From assembly GCF_009909615.1 (NCBI RefSeq), contig NZ_WWNE01000003.1, forward strand, positions 124,001-188,000: a DNA stretch of 64,000 bases, in the 5' to 3' direction. Source of the DNA: Acidiluteibacter ferrifornacis. Its GTDB lineage: Bacteria > Bacteroidota > Bacteroidia > Flavobacteriales_E > Vicingaceae. This document shows, piece after piece, positions 8,773 to 18,808 of the stretch; positions within the stretch are counted from its first letter, which is position 1, and every line of letters starts with the position of its first letter. The notes beneath the pieces were generated by a model that worked only from the letters and a program-made list of their open reading frames with translations, had not been told where the DNA came from and did not search any database. The translations under genes and the position numbers were made by a program.

Positions 8773-10479
8773 TTACGTTTTAATATCCTTTAATAGTAAT
8801 TGAATATTCTTCTTTCCTCTCCATTCATTTTCATCAATTACATAGGCTATACTAAACGGTCGATCTAATATCTTATCGGCGAAATGAGCCATTTTAAATC
8901 CAATCGCATCTATTTTGGAATTCCCATCTTTTGACTTAAGAACCACCTTTAAATGATTCTCACCAACAATTCTAGTCGGTGCAGCCAAAACAACATTATC
9001 AGACTGAAAAACTGGCCTCATGTTCATCGGACCAAATGGTGCAAACTGTTTTAATACAGTGTAGAATTTATCCGTGATTTGTTCTAAATCTAATACTGCA
9101 TCAATATCAATCACCGGAGTTAACTGGTCTTCTGTTATTGTAGAACTGACATACTTTTCAAAGGCCTCAATAAAGTCATCCAACTTTTCCAATTTCATAG
9201 TTAACCCTGCGGCATACATATGCCCACCAAACTGCTCTAGATGTTCGCTACAGGCATCAATAGCATTATATACATCAAAACCCACTACAGATCTTGCAGA
9301 GCCAGTAGCCTTGCCATTTGACTCAGTCAAAACAATCGTTGGTTTATAATATGATTCGATTACCCTTGAAGCAACAATACCAATAACTCCTTTGTGCCAA
9401 TTCGGATTAAATAAAACAGTACTTCGCCTTTTTAACATTACAGGATCAGAACTAATAGATTCTAATGCTTCTTCTGTAATTCCTTTATCTAATTCTTTTC
9501 GTTCAGTGTTGTTATTGTTGACACCAGCACAGCACTTTTCTGCTTCTTCTAAAGAAGTCGTGATTAATAGTTCTACGGCTCTTAGACCAGACTCTATCCT
9601 ACCAGCCGCATTAATTCTGGGCGCCAACGTAAAAACAACATCAGTAATGGTTAGAGCATTCTTACGCAATTGAGCAGACTTAATCATGGCTGCTATTCCC
9701 GGACGAGGATTTGAGTTGATCCACTTCAATCCATAATGGGCTAAAATTCGATTTTCTCCAGTCATGTGAACAATATCAGCAGCAATACTCACTGCCAATA
9801 AATCAAATAAAGGATGTAATTCTTTAAAATCGATTCCTCTATTGATGGCAAAAGCCTGCATCAACTTAAACCCTACGCCACAACCACTAAGCTCCTTATA
9901 TGGATATTCACAATCAACTCTTTTCGGATCTAAAACTGCTACAGCTTTTGGAATGCTCTCTCCCGGTCGGTGATGATCACAGATAATAAAATCAACTCCT
10001 TTCTTTGTAGCATAATCTACTTTTTCAATTGCTTTAATCCCGCAATCCAATGCAATGATTAACGAAAACTCGTTATCTGCAGCATAGTCTATTCCTTGAA
10101 AAGATACTCCATAACCTTCTTTATATCGATCAGGTATGTAATAAGATATGTTTGTATAATATTTCGATAAGAATGAATAAACCAAGGAAACGGCCGTTGT
10201 TCCGTCTACATCGTAATCGCCATAAACCAATATGTTCTCTTGATTTGATATGGCTTCTTCTATTCGCTCTACTGCCTTTTCCATGTCTTTCATTAAAAAA
10301 GGATCATGGATATCTTCCAAAGATGGTCGAAAAAAATGTTTGGCGGCATCAAATGAATCTACACCCCTTTGAATTAAAACCTCAGTCAGCGTTTTGTCTA
10401 AATTATTGAGTTGCTGACTGAGCACATTTACTTGCTCTTTATCAACTGCTTTAAGTAAGTTCCATCTTATCTCATTCAT
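8773..10479 (-). CDS. recJ: Single-strand DNA exonuclease RecJ
   Basis: A 568-aa DHH-family 5'-3' exonuclease for single-stranded DNA, used in recombination and repair. Visible motifs are DYDVDGTTA (residues 88-96), LDCGI, CDHHRPGE (about 168) and, in the DHHA1 part, GRIESG and GGHMYAAGL. Length and order are normal for RecJ. The gene ends at a strong hairpin shared with the convergent upstream gene. About 35 bp separate its start from the end of the RlpA-like gene on the same strand. Confidence 0.95.
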   Translation of the reverse strand: MNEIRWNLLKAVDKEQVNVLSQQLNNLDKTLTEVLIQRGVDSFDAAKHFFRPSLEDIHDPFLMKDMEKAVERIEEAISNQENILVYGDYDVDGTTAVSLVYSFLSKYYTNISYYIPDRYKEGYGVSFQGIDYAADNEFSLIIALDCGIKAIEKVDYATKKGVDFIICDHHRPGESIPKAVAVLDPKRVDCEYPYKELSGCGVGFKLMQAFAINRGIDFKELHPLFDLLAVSIAADIVHMTGENRILAHYGLKWINSNPRPGIAAMIKSAQLRKNALTITDVVFTLAPRINAAGRIESGLRAVELLITTSLEEAEKCCAGVNNNNTERKELDKGITEEALESISSDPVMLKRRSTVLFNPNWHKGVIGIVASRVIESYYKPTIVLTESNGKATGSARSVVGFDVYNAIDACSEHLEQFGGHMYAAGLTMKLEKLDDFIEAFEKYVSSTITEDQLTPVIDIDAVLDLEQITDKFYTVLKQFAPFGPMNMRPVFQSDNVVLAAPTRIVGENHLKVVLKSKDGNSKIDAIGFKMAHFADKILDRPFSIAYVIDENEWRGKKNIQLLLKDIKT

Positions 10480-10516
10480 ACTTCAAAAATAAGGAACTGA
10501 ATAGAATATCTATCAA

Positions 10517-10939
10517 CTATTCTGCAATCGAATCCGGTACGATTTCTATTTCAGCCTCATTTGGTGGAGAAAAAATACACTCAATCAAAACACTTCCCAC
10601 ACCTTGATGAACCAGATCAATCTCTTTCGCGGCAGCTTTAGACAAGTCTATCATTCTGTGTTTTGAGTATGGACCACGATCATTAATTCTTACAATGACC
10701 GATTTGTAATTGGACAGATTGGTCACTTTTACCAATGTTCCAAAAGGTAATGACCGGTGAGCTGCAGTTAGCAACTCATTACTAAATACTTCCCCATTAG
10801 CAGTTTTCTTCCCTTCAAAACTTTTGGCATAAAACGAAGCCTTTCCTTTCATTGAACACGCTTCTATAGATACCTGAGCAGATGCCGTTCTAAAAACAAA
10901 AAAAATCATAAATACCAATGAAAACCTAATAATTGTCAT
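10517..10939 (-). CDS. RlpA-like double-psi beta-barrel protein
   Basis: A 140-aa exported protein: signal peptide ending ASAQ, then one RlpA-like domain with [29 protein letters not shown] and the NDRGPY motif holding the conserved Asp. RlpA proteins are septal lytic transglycosylases that cut denuded peptidoglycan, or structural relatives. There is no SPOR domain here, unlike E. coli RlpA. A TTG start at 10945 is possible, but the ATG at 10939 gives the better signal peptide. The gene is divergent from cysH with a very short shared upstream region. Enzymatic activity is not certain. Confidence 0.85.
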   Translation of the reverse strand: MTIIRFSLVFMIFFVFRTASAQVSIEACSMKGKASFYAKSFEGKKTANGEVFSNELLTAAHRSLPFGTLVKVTNLSNYKSVIVRINDRGPYSKHRMIDLSKAAAKEIDLVHQGVGSVLIECIFSPPNEAEIEIVPDSIAE

Positions 10940-10961
10940 GTTCAAAAGGAGTCGTTATGTC

Positions 10962-10969
10962 TAATTTCG
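10962..10969 (+). promoter_or_regulatory. -7-like element immediately upstream of cysH
   Basis: TAATTTCG (7 of 8 to TAnnTTTG) ends 7 nt before the cysH ATG at 10977. A transcript starting there would have almost no leader. Confidence 0.35.
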
Positions 10970-10976
10970 TAACACT

Positions 10977-11639
10977 ATGAAGTTAGACATAACTGCAATT
11001 AAAAACAAGATTACATTTTATCGGGAAGCAGGCAAAAGAATGTTTTTGACATCATCTTTTCAAACACACAGCATTCCTTTATTGCATATCATTAGCCAGA
11101 TTGATAATAGCATCCCTATTTATTATTTAAATACAGGTTTTTTATTTCCTGAAACCATTTCATTCAAAGATGAATTGCAAGAATTATTAAACATGCCAAT
11201 GATTGGCCTCACATCGGGAGTGACTAAAATCAATCAAATGGATTCCGAAGGAAAGCTATTGTATTCTTCTGATCCTGATTATTGTTGTTTTCTAAACAAG
11301 ACTCAACCCATGGAGCCTATTTTGGCAAGCCATGACATTTGGATCAATGGTATTCGAGCTGATCAAAGTGCCGTTCGAAAAAACATGAAAGAGGAACAGC
11401 CTTCCAAATTTGGCTGCACACGATATCATCCCATATTGAATTGGGATGCTAAAATGATACATGCCTACCGTAAGGAGTATAACCTTCCTGCCCATCCCTT
11501 AGAGAAGGATGGCTACTTAAGTATTGGATGTGCTCCTTGCACCAGAAAATACATCGACACAGCCGACGAAAGAAATGGTCGTTGGTACGGACTGAATAAA
11601 ACTGAATGCGGATTACACACTGACTTAGCAACAAAATGA
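10977..11639 (+). CDS. cysH: Phosphoadenylyl/adenylyl-sulfate reductase CysH
   Basis: A 220-aa thioredoxin-dependent reductase giving sulfite in assimilatory sulfate reduction. The C-terminal ECGLH carries the catalytic Cys (C211). Two Cys pairs, C103-C104 and C185-C188, match the 4Fe-4S ligands of the APS-type enzymes (also found in bacterial PAPS reductases with a cluster), so adenylyl sulfate is the likely substrate. TSSFQTHSIPLL at the N-terminus fits the nucleotide-binding loop. Its stop overlaps the next gene's start (ATGA), indicating co-transcription with the epimerase-like SDR. Other sulfate-assimilation genes are absent from the window. Confidence 0.92.
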   Translation: MKLDITAIKNKITFYREAGKRMFLTSSFQTHSIPLLHIISQIDNSIPIYYLNTGFLFPETISFKDELQELLNMPMIGLTSGVTKINQMDSEGKLLYSSDPDYCCFLNKTQPMEPILASHDIWINGIRADQSAVRKNMKEEQPSKFGCTRYHPILNWDAKMIHAYRKEYNLPAHPLEKDGYLSIGCAPCTRKYIDTADERNGRWYGLNKTECGLHTDLATK

Positions 11640-12547
11640 GAGTACTAATAACCGGAGGAGCAGGATATATTGGAACAGAGTTGACTTATGCTCTAAACCA
11701 AAATCCATTAATTTCAGAGATTGTAATATATGACAACCTTTCACGCCCCAATCGAAATTTATTCATTGGACTTCAACCTCTTTCTGAAAAAGTAAAGTTC
11801 ATACATGGAGATTTATTGGATTCAAGGAAACTTAAAAAAGCCTTGATCGACATTGATGTAGTTTACCATTTAGCGGCAAAAGTAAGCACTCCCTTTTCTG
11901 ACCAACGTTCGCATGAATTCGAACAAGTAAACAATTGGGGAACAGCAGAATTAATTTATGCCATCGAAGAAAGCTCGGTTAAGAAACTGATTTACTTGAG
12001 TAGTGTTTCCGTATATGGGGCATCTGAAGAAATGGTAACTAAGGACACCATTCCGAATCCACAAACGTTTTATGGCATCACTAAACTAAGAGGAGAAGCA
12101 CACGTCAATCGAATATCAAATAAAATAGAAACTTCAATAGTGAGGTGTGGGAACGTGTATGGCTACAGCAAAAGTATGCGCTTTGATGCAGTCATTAATA
12201 AATTTATGTTTGATTCCAACTTCAGTTCAAAAATCTCTATTCATGGCGATGGAAAGCAATACCGATCGTTTATCCACATTGATAAGGTAACGGAAGTGTT
12301 ATCCAACTTAATACAAGATTCAAGTAATCTGGGAGTAAAAAACCTGACCGAACACAACTTAAGTGTGGTCGAAATTGTGGATCCTTTGAAAGAGATTTAT
12401 CCAGAATTGGAAATGGTTTTTGTGAACCAACATCTGAAACTAAAAGAAATAAGGGTAACCCCTGATGAAAAATTCAATCAGTTGATTACCCTTAATAAAT
12501 CTTTTAAAGAGGAATTGATCGACTTTAAATCTCGTTTTACGTTCTAG
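11636..12547 (+). CDS. NAD-dependent epimerase/dehydratase (extended SDR)
   Basis: A 303-aa extended short-chain dehydrogenase/reductase. The N-terminal TGGAGYIGTEL binds NAD, YHLAAKVS follows, and the catalytic set is Ser in YLSSVSVYG plus Tyr and Lys in YGITK. It resembles UDP-glucose 4-epimerases and other sugar-nucleotide enzymes, but the substrate cannot be read from the motifs. It is coupled to cysH by a 4-bp overlap, an unusual partner with no known metabolic link, and its 3' end overlaps hemE on the opposite strand by 11 bp. Confidence 0.8.
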   Translation: MRVLITGGAGYIGTELTYALNQNPLISEIVIYDNLSRPNRNLFIGLQPLSEKVKFIHGDLLDSRKLKKALIDIDVVYHLAAKVSTPFSDQRSHEFEQVNNWGTAELIYAIEESSVKKLIYLSSVSVYGASEEMVTKDTIPNPQTFYGITKLRGEAHVNRISNKIETSIVRCGNVYGYSKSMRFDAVINKFMFDSNFSSKISIHGDGKQYRSFIHIDKVTEVLSNLIQDSSNLGVKNLTEHNLSVVEIVDPLKEIYPELEMVFVNQHLKLKEIRVTPDEKFNQLITLNKSFKEELIDFKSRFTF

Positions 12548-13574
12548 CTGAATAAGCTCTTACGTAATCTGCTAATCGACGCACATTTTCTTCAGGAGTT
12601 CCTGGCAAGATACCGTGACCCAAGTTGAAGATATGACCGTTTCTTCCGCCTACACTATCTAATATAGCCTTTGTTCTTTGCTCTATTAATGACCATTCAC
12701 CAAACAACAATGTAGGATCTAAGTTACCTTGCACCGCAACACTGTGGTCTAAATCAGCCCAAGCTGCATTGATGTCAGTTTTCCAATCAATTCCGATTAC
12801 ATCTGGTCCAGTTTTTCTAAAATCTTGGAGTAAATGAGAAGTATTTGTTCCAAACAAAATAATCGGCACATCCGTTTTAGACTTTAACGTCTGCATCATT
12901 TTTTCCATGTGTGGATAAACATATTCTCTATAGTCCTGTACCGAAAGAATTCCTACCCAACTATCAAAAATTTGCAAAGCCGAAGCTCCACTTTCTTGTT
13001 GATACAATAAATAGTCTGTCATCGCAACAGTTAATTTATCCATCAACAAATGCCAATTGGCTGTTTGATTATACATGAATGCTTTCAACTTCGCATAGCT
13101 CTTAGAAGGGCCGCCTTCAATCATATAACTCGCTAAAGTAAAAGGAGCTCCAACAAACCCCAGACATGGTATATTTAATCCCTTTTTCAAAATTCCTAAC
13201 GCATCACCAGTATACTTCAAATCAGAACCCGGATCAATCGTTTTTAATCGATCGACATCTGCTTTAGACGCAATGGGATTGTGAATAACTGGGCCTACAC
13301 CGGGCTTATATTCAAAACTAATTCCCATTGGCTCCAATGGAATCATAATGTCTGAAAAAACAATCGCTGCATCCAATGCGAATTGGTTCACAGGAGAAAA
13401 TGTCACCTCAGCACAAACCTCAGGAATCTTACAAATATCTATGATGCTGTATTTCTTTTTTAGCTCTCGGTAATCTGCTTGATATCTTCCAGCTTGACGC
13501 ATAAACCAAACAGGAGTATGACTTACGTCTTCCTTTCTACACGCTCTTAAAAATGTATCGTTAAATGTTGTCAT
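12537..13574 (-). CDS. hemE: Uroporphyrinogen decarboxylase HemE
   Basis: A 345-aa cytosolic enzyme that removes four carboxylates from uroporphyrinogen III to give coproporphyrinogen III. The N-terminal PVWFMRQAGRYQADYRELK contains the substrate-binding Arg residues, and the GFVGAPFTLASYMIEGG signature and C-terminal FNLGHGILPGTPEENV are typical. It is the last gene of the minus-strand hem cluster, 4 bp after hemL. Confidence 0.97.
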   Translation of the reverse strand: MTTFNDTFLRACRKEDVSHTPVWFMRQAGRYQADYRELKKKYSIIDICKIPEVCAEVTFSPVNQFALDAAIVFSDIMIPLEPMGISFEYKPGVGPVIHNPIASKADVDRLKTIDPGSDLKYTGDALGILKKGLNIPCLGFVGAPFTLASYMIEGGPSKSYAKLKAFMYNQTANWHLLMDKLTVAMTDYLLYQQESGASALQIFDSWVGILSVQDYREYVYPHMEKMMQTLKSKTDVPIILFGTNTSHLLQDFRKTGPDVIGIDWKTDINAAWADLDHSVAVQGNLDPTLLFGEWSLIEQRTKAILDSVGGRNGHIFNLGHGILPGTPEENVRRLADYVRAYSART

Positions 13575-13578
13575 TGTT

Positions 13579-14865
13579 CTACTTTATAGATTGAATAGAA
13601 GCTCGTATTGCTTCTTTAATTTTTATTAGATCTGTATCACTTAAAGTGGCTGGTAAAAACCAAGATTCAAATTGTGATGGAGGAATATACATTCCATTTT
13701 CTGCCATAGCCCAAAAGAACTTAGCGAATTTTTTAGTGTCTGATGTTTGAGCAGTTTTAAAATCTACAACCTCTTCTTTGGTGAAGAAAGGATTGATCAT
13801 TGCACCAAAGCGATTCACTTTAACGTCTACTCCAAACTCCTTACCTGCATCTATAATACAAGCTTCAATTTCTGCAGCTTCCTTCTCAAACTTCTCATAA
13901 GGATTCAACTTTTTCAATTCTTTTAGAGTTGCTATTCCACAGGCCATTGCAATTGGATTACCGGATAATGTTCCCGCTTGATAAACTGGCCCCAAAGGAG
14001 CCACCATATTCATAATTTCGTTTCTAGCTCCGTAGGCACCTACTGGCATTCCACCACCAATTACTTTTCCAAGACATGTTATATCTGCAACGATATTAAA
14101 ATGATCTTGAGCTCCTCCAAACTTCTTTCTAAAGCCAGTCATTACCTCATCCACAACCAACAATATTCCATGAGCCTTAGTCAACTCACGCAATTCAGTC
14201 ATAAACTTTTGCTCTGGTACGACCACACCCATATTTCCTGCTACAGGCTCGATAAATATCGCTGCGATTTCATCAGGAAACTGGTTTATCAATTGCTTTA
14301 CACTTTCGATATCGTTGTACAAAGCAACCAGTGTATCTTTCACAGCTGCTTCAGGAACACCCTGACTTCCAGGCAAACCCAATGTTACTAATCCCGATCC
14401 TGCTGCTACTAACAATGAGTCAGAATGACCGTGATAGCATCCAGCAAATTTTACAATCTTATTTCTTCCTGTAAAGGCTCTTGCCAATCGGATAGCGCTT
14501 AAAACGGCTTCCGTTCCAGAATTCACAAAACGCACTTTATCTATTGATGGAAATGTGTCAGCTACCATTTCAGACAATACAATTTCATCTTCGGTAGATG
14601 CTCCAAAAGTAAACCCTCTATCAACTGCAGCTTTCACCGCATCTTTAACTGCAGGATTCCCATGACCTAAAATCATTGGCCCATAAGAACCAACTAAATC
14701 AATGTATTCGTTTCCGTCAACGTCGTAAATTTTAGTTCCTTCAGCATTTTTTATAAATAATGGATTTCCTCCAACTGAGTTAAATGCTCTTACCGGGCTA
14801 TTTACAGCTCCTACTAAGTGCTTTTGTCCTCTTTCGAAAAGTTGTTTGGATTTATCTAATTGCAT
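13579..14865 (-). CDS. hemL: Glutamate-1-semialdehyde 2,1-aminomutase HemL
   Basis: A 428-aa PLP enzyme of the class III aminotransferase fold that makes 5-aminolevulinate from glutamate-1-semialdehyde. It starts with SKQLFERGQKHLVGAVNSPVR-type residues typical of GSA aminomutase, and has VDEVMTGFR and the PLP lysine in LGKVIGGGMPVGAYG. Its presence together with glutamyl-tRNA reductase shows the C5 route to heme. It lies between hemB and hemE on the same strand, 46 bp after hemB. Confidence 0.97.
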   Translation of the reverse strand: MQLDKSKQLFERGQKHLVGAVNSPVRAFNSVGGNPLFIKNAEGTKIYDVDGNEYIDLVGSYGPMILGHGNPAVKDAVKAAVDRGFTFGASTEDEIVLSEMVADTFPSIDKVRFVNSGTEAVLSAIRLARAFTGRNKIVKFAGCYHGHSDSLLVAAGSGLVTLGLPGSQGVPEAAVKDTLVALYNDIESVKQLINQFPDEIAAIFIEPVAGNMGVVVPEQKFMTELRELTKAHGILLVVDEVMTGFRKKFGGAQDHFNIVADITCLGKVIGGGMPVGAYGARNEIMNMVAPLGPVYQAGTLSGNPIAMACGIATLKELKKLNPYEKFEKEAAEIEACIIDAGKEFGVDVKVNRFGAMINPFFTKEEVVDFKTAQTSDTKKFAKFFWAMAENGMYIPPSQFESWFLPATLSDTDLIKIKEAIRASIQSIK

Positions 14866-14911
14866 ATTTCTATTTCTTTAAAGGTGGCAAATTTATTCAA
14901 TTCACCACGAA

Positions 14912-15877
14912 TTAACCTCTATTTAAAACTCTTGCTGCTTCTTTAGCATGATAAGTAATAATGATGTCTGCTCCTGCTCGTTTTATCGACATTAGCTTTT
15001 CCATCATGACTCTTTCTTCGTCTATCCACCCATTTTTACCAGCAGCTTTCAGCATGGCATACTCTCCACTTACGTTATAAGCAGCAATAGGTACATCGAA
15101 ATTATTTTTCAAATCCCTGATGATATCCAAATAAGACAAAGCTGGTTTTACCATTATAATGTCTGCTCCTTCTTCAATGTCTATTGTAGCTTCTCGAATT
15201 GCTTCACTTCTATTTGCCGGGTCCATTTGATAGGTTCTTCTATCACCAAAAGAGGGAGCAGAATCAGCAGCATCTCTAAATGGGCCATAAAAAGCAGATG
15301 CATACTTTACGGAATATCCCATGATAGGGATTTGTGTGTAGCCATTTTCATCCAACTCATTGCGCAAAGAAGCTACAGTACCATCCATCATTCCAGATGG
15401 CGCCACCATATCTACTCCTGCTTTTGCATGAGCGATTACTTGTTTGTTTAAATTCAATAATGTTGGATCGTTGTCAACATCATTATTGTGAATAATACCA
15501 CAATGTCCGTGATCAGTATATTCACAAAAACAGATATCCGAAATCACGTAAAGTTGTGGATAGTTCTTCTTAATGAACCGAATAGCTTGAGGAATTATCC
15601 CATTTTCATTCATTGCCTCAGATCCAATCTCATCTTTTTCCAATGGAATAGCAAATAGAATTACCGATTGAATACCTAATTCTACCACCTCATCTAATTC
15701 TTCTGAAATTCTATCTAAAGAATACCTATAAATTCCAGGCATCGACTTTATTTCATTCTTTAGTCCTGGCTTTTCCTCAATAAATAACGGATAGATAAAA
15801 TCGTTTACCGAAAGGGTCGTTTCTCTGACTAGATTTCTAATCGCAGGATTATTACGTAATCTTCTTGTTCTAAACAT
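14912..15877 (-). CDS. hemB: Porphobilinogen synthase HemB
   Basis: A 321-aa 5-aminolevulinate dehydratase that condenses two ALA molecules to porphobilinogen. The zinc-site cysteines are intact in [13 protein letters not shown], so this is the Zn-dependent type. The substrate lysines are in MGYSVKYAS and [11 protein letters not shown]. It follows hemD with a 2-bp gap, which implies one transcript. Confidence 0.97.
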   Translation of the reverse strand: MFRTRRLRNNPAIRNLVRETTLSVNDFIYPLFIEEKPGLKNEIKSMPGIYRYSLDRISEELDEVVELGIQSVILFAIPLEKDEIGSEAMNENGIIPQAIRFIKKNYPQLYVISDICFCEYTDHGHCGIIHNNDVDNDPTLLNLNKQVIAHAKAGVDMVAPSGMMDGTVASLRNELDENGYTQIPIMGYSVKYASAFYGPFRDAADSAPSFGDRRTYQMDPANRSEAIREATIDIEEGADIIMVKPALSYLDIIRDLKNNFDVPIAAYNVSGEYAMLKAAGKNGWIDEERVMMEKLMSIKRAGADIIITYHAKEAARVLNRG

Positions 15878-15879
15878 AT

Positions 15880-16632
15880 TTATATCTTTTTTATTGCCGC
15901 TATTAGCCCCTCCTCTGTATAAGGATTCGCCATAATAGTTGCAACAGATCCATATTTCTCTAAAACTTCGTTGGTCGATGGCCCAATGACAGCCAACTTT
16001 TCATCACCTAATTCAAGCTCATATCGCTCTAAGTGCTCATAGAAATTAGTCACAGCAGATCCGCTAAAGAATGTAATCCAATCCAATCGCTCTTTCAACA
16101 CTGTCTCTATTTCTCCTTTTGAATAAATTGGAGAATAATTCTCGTAAATCGGCAAAGTAATCACTTCTTGACATTGATCTTTCAACAATTCCACATATTC
16201 ATTGTTCGCTTTGGAAGACTGAGGGATTAAGATCCGTTCGTCACCAAAAATAGGCAATTGCTTGGCTAGCATCTTTGCGGTGTATTCTATAGGAACAAAA
16301 TTACTTCTGTATCCGATTTTTTCTAGAGCTGCTTTGGTGGTTTCTCCCACCGTTGCAATTCTTAAATCAGTTAGAAAGTGGACTTTGATGTTAAATTTTT
16401 CAATGGCTTCAAAGAAATAATTGACAGTATTCACACTTGTGAAAACGATCCAATTGATATTTTCTAAATCTTGAAGTTGCTTTTGAACATGAGACTGATC
16501 TTCAATTGGCCTAATTGCAATCATCGGTAGGGAGACACATTTAGCCCCTAACGATTCCATTTGTTTACTAAACGATTTGGTCTGGTGGCTTGCTCTGGTT
16601 ATGAGTATTTTTTTATTTTGAAGATGACTCAC
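15880..16632 (-). CDS. hemD: Uroporphyrinogen-III synthase HemD
   Basis: A 250-aa two-lobed synthase that closes hydroxymethylbilane into uroporphyrinogen III. HemD sequences diverge widely; [13 protein letters not shown] at the start, [28 protein letters not shown] and the [11 protein letters not shown] end fit the family, and the position inside the hem operon decides the call. The start codon is GTG at 16632, within the last 20 bp of hemAC, so the two are translationally coupled. A second HemD-like protein lies at 36097-36843. Confidence 0.9.
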   Translation of the reverse strand: MSHLQNKKILITRASHQTKSFSKQMESLGAKCVSLPMIAIRPIEDQSHVQKQLQDLENINWIVFTSVNTVNYFFEAIEKFNIKVHFLTDLRIATVGETTKAALEKIGYRSNFVPIEYTAKMLAKQLPIFGDERILIPQSSKANNEYVELLKDQCQEVITLPIYENYSPIYSKGEIETVLKERLDWITFFSGSAVTNFYEHLERYELELGDEKLAVIGPSTNEVLEKYGSVATIMANPYTEEGLIAAIKKI

Positions 16633-18802
16633 CGATTGCCACTTTAGTTTTCTCTTCTAACTCAGCTTTCAATCGAACTGCTAAATCACGAGCAATTTGA
16701 ATGTAATTTACAGCTGGCCCTTTTTCTTCTCCCGAAACAAGGACACTGCCGTCTTCAGTTGCAAACATACCTTCAATGGTAATTTGCTCCTCATTTACTT
16801 GTGCATAAGCAGCTATTGGATAATTACATCCACCGCCTAAAGCAATCAAGAATTCTCGCTCAGCAAATGTAGCTATTTGAGTAGGTCCATGATTAAACTT
16901 CTTTATCAAGTCCATCACAAAACCACTTTCATCACGCACTTCTATCGCTAATGCACCCTGAGCTACTGCAGGCAATATATCCTTCGCGCTGAAAATATCA
17001 TTTGCTTTGTCAATCATTCCTAATCGATTGATTCCAGCATAAGCTAAAATAATGGCATCATAATCACCCTCCATCATTTTCTTAATTCGCGTATCTAAAT
17101 TTCCTTGAATAAATTTAGTCTCAATATCTGGACGCAATTTCTTCAATTGAATTTGTCTTCTTAAGCTTCCTGTTCCAATGATTGCTCCTTGACGCAGGTC
17201 TTCAAACTTTTCACCCTTCTTTGAAATAAGGATGTCTCGGACATCAGCACGATCTGAAATAGCTGCCAATTTAAGGCCACTTATATTTTCAATTGGTAAG
17301 TCTTTAAAACTATGTACTGCTACATCCACTGTTCCGGCTACTAAAGCTCGCTGAATAGCAGTAGTAAAAGCTCCCATCACTTCAATATTCCCATCATCCC
17401 CATTCGTTCGAATCACCTTAGTAACAAACTCATAGTCTGGCTGAAATCTCTTCAGTTGTTCGATTACTTGGTGTGTTTGCGTCAAAGCTAACTTACTTCC
17501 TCTGGTACCTACAATGACTCTCCTCTTTGGAACAGTAATTTCAACATCTTCTAATCCAAAAACTCGCTTAACGGTATGAATTGGATTATCTAACTCGTGC
17601 ATATTGTGAGACAATTCATGAATCACCTCCATCGGCTTTTTGGATATTTTTCGCACCATTCGATGTGAAAACTTCTCCAACAACTCTATCTGTGAAGGAG
17701 TCAAATCACCCATCTTCGGGAGTAACCAACTGAGCTCTGACTCTTTTACCTCTTGTAATTGATGCCAATACGCCTCTAAAACAGGAGAGGCCTTTCTATT
17801 GTAGTACCAACTTGTAAACTTTTGAACTTCCTCTTCTACTATTTCAGTTGCTTTAGGTATCTCGTCATGACGTTTCAACAAACTTTCGAAAGTCATTTTT
17901 TTGATATCATCAAGGTCGTACAAAGAAACTCCTTCAAGTGCTTTAAGCCCTGAGTTAAAATTACGTGGCAACCCAAAATCAATCAACAACTTGGGCTCGC
18001 TGGCTTTAAAAGCAAATTGTGCACGTGTACACTTACTATCGGTTAATGCCGCTTCACTCAACAGGTTCACCTCTCCTTGGGTTCCTCCAATAATTATATC
18101 TACTTGCCCCACATATCGATGCAAATACTTTATATCAATGGCTTCCCCATTCCATTCCTTCGCCATTTCACTGGCTCGCTCTAGGTTATGGCTGGCGATG
18201 TAAAGCTTCTTTACTTTCGTTCGATCGAGAATTGTTGCCACCAAATTGGCCATATTCCCGGTACCAACTACTAACAACGTACTATCTTCTAATTGATAGC
18301 CGTGATGTTCAATCAGTTCAAAACCAACAGTTGCTAGTGAAGCTGAATGACGACCAATATTGGTTTCTAATCGAGTTCTTTTACCTGTATGCACTGCATG
18401 ACGAATCATCTCGTCAAGCATTGGCCCAATGGTTTTCATTTTACGCGCTAACGCTAATGCAGACCTAATTTGACCTACAATTTGGTGCTCTCCAATTGCC
18501 TGAGACTCCAATCCTGCTGCAGTAGAAAACAGATTTTTAATTGCAATTTCGGTATCTGGAAGTACTGACAAATATTGAGAAAAATTTCCAAATCGCTTTA
18601 GATAGTTTTCTAAGCCATAATAATTGTCACCGAAAGCGTAGAGCGAAAGTCGATTACAAGTGGCAATTATAAATACTTCAGAATAGATTTTACGTAAGTC
18701 TTCTAACACTTGCATGATTTGTTCATCATTCAATGCCATCTGCTCCCTAACTTCTATAGGTGCAAATCGGTGACTTAACTCTACTCCGACAATTTTATCC
18801 AT
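16613..18802 (-). CDS. hemAC: HemA-HemC fusion: glutamyl-tRNA reductase plus hydroxymethylbilane synthase
   Basis: One 729-aa frame joins two usually separate enzymes. Residues about 1-420 are glutamyl-tRNA reductase: SHRFAPIEVREQ, the catalytic Cys in IIATCNRLSLY, AIGEHQIVGQIR, the NADP-binding LVVGTGNMA and a C-terminal dimerisation helix region. Residues about 425-729 are hydroxymethylbilane synthase, starting RVIVGTRGSKLALTQ, with AVHSFKDLP, GTGSLRRQ and the dipyrromethane-cofactor Cys in GGGCNYPI. All key residues are present in both halves, so both activities are expected. The start is put at the ATG at 18802; a TTG at 18808 is the alternative. It is the first gene of the hem operon. 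Confidence 0.95.
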   Translation of the reverse strand: MDKIVGVELSHRFAPIEVREQMALNDEQIMQVLEDLRKIYSEVFIIATCNRLSLYAFGDNYYGLENYLKRFGNFSQYLSVLPDTEIAIKNLFSTAAGLESQAIGEHQIVGQIRSALALARKMKTIGPMLDEMIRHAVHTGKRTRLETNIGRHSASLATVGFELIEHHGYQLEDSTLLVVGTGNMANLVATILDRTKVKKLYIASHNLERASEMAKEWNGEAIDIKYLHRYVGQVDIIIGGTQGEVNLLSEAALTDSKCTRAQFAFKASEPKLLIDFGLPRNFNSGLKALEGVSLYDLDDIKKMTFESLLKRHDEIPKATEIVEEEVQKFTSWYYNRKASPVLEAYWHQLQEVKESELSWLLPKMGDLTPSQIELLEKFSHRMVRKISKKPMEVIHELSHNMHELDNPIHTVKRVFGLEDVEITVPKRRVIVGTRGSKLALTQTHQVIEQLKRFQPDYEFVTKVIRTNGDDGNIEVMGAFTTAIQRALVAGTVDVAVHSFKDLPIENISGLKLAAISDRADVRDILISKKGEKFEDLRQGAIIGTGSLRRQIQLKKLRPDIETKFIQGNLDTRIKKMMEGDYDAIILAYAGINRLGMIDKANDIFSAKDILPAVAQGALAIEVRDESGFVMDLIKKFNHGPTQIATFAEREFLIALGGGCNYPIAAYAQVNEEQITIEGMFATEDGSVLVSGEEKGPAVNYIQIARDLAVRLKAELEEKTKVAIGESSSK

Positions 18803-18808
18803 CTGCAA

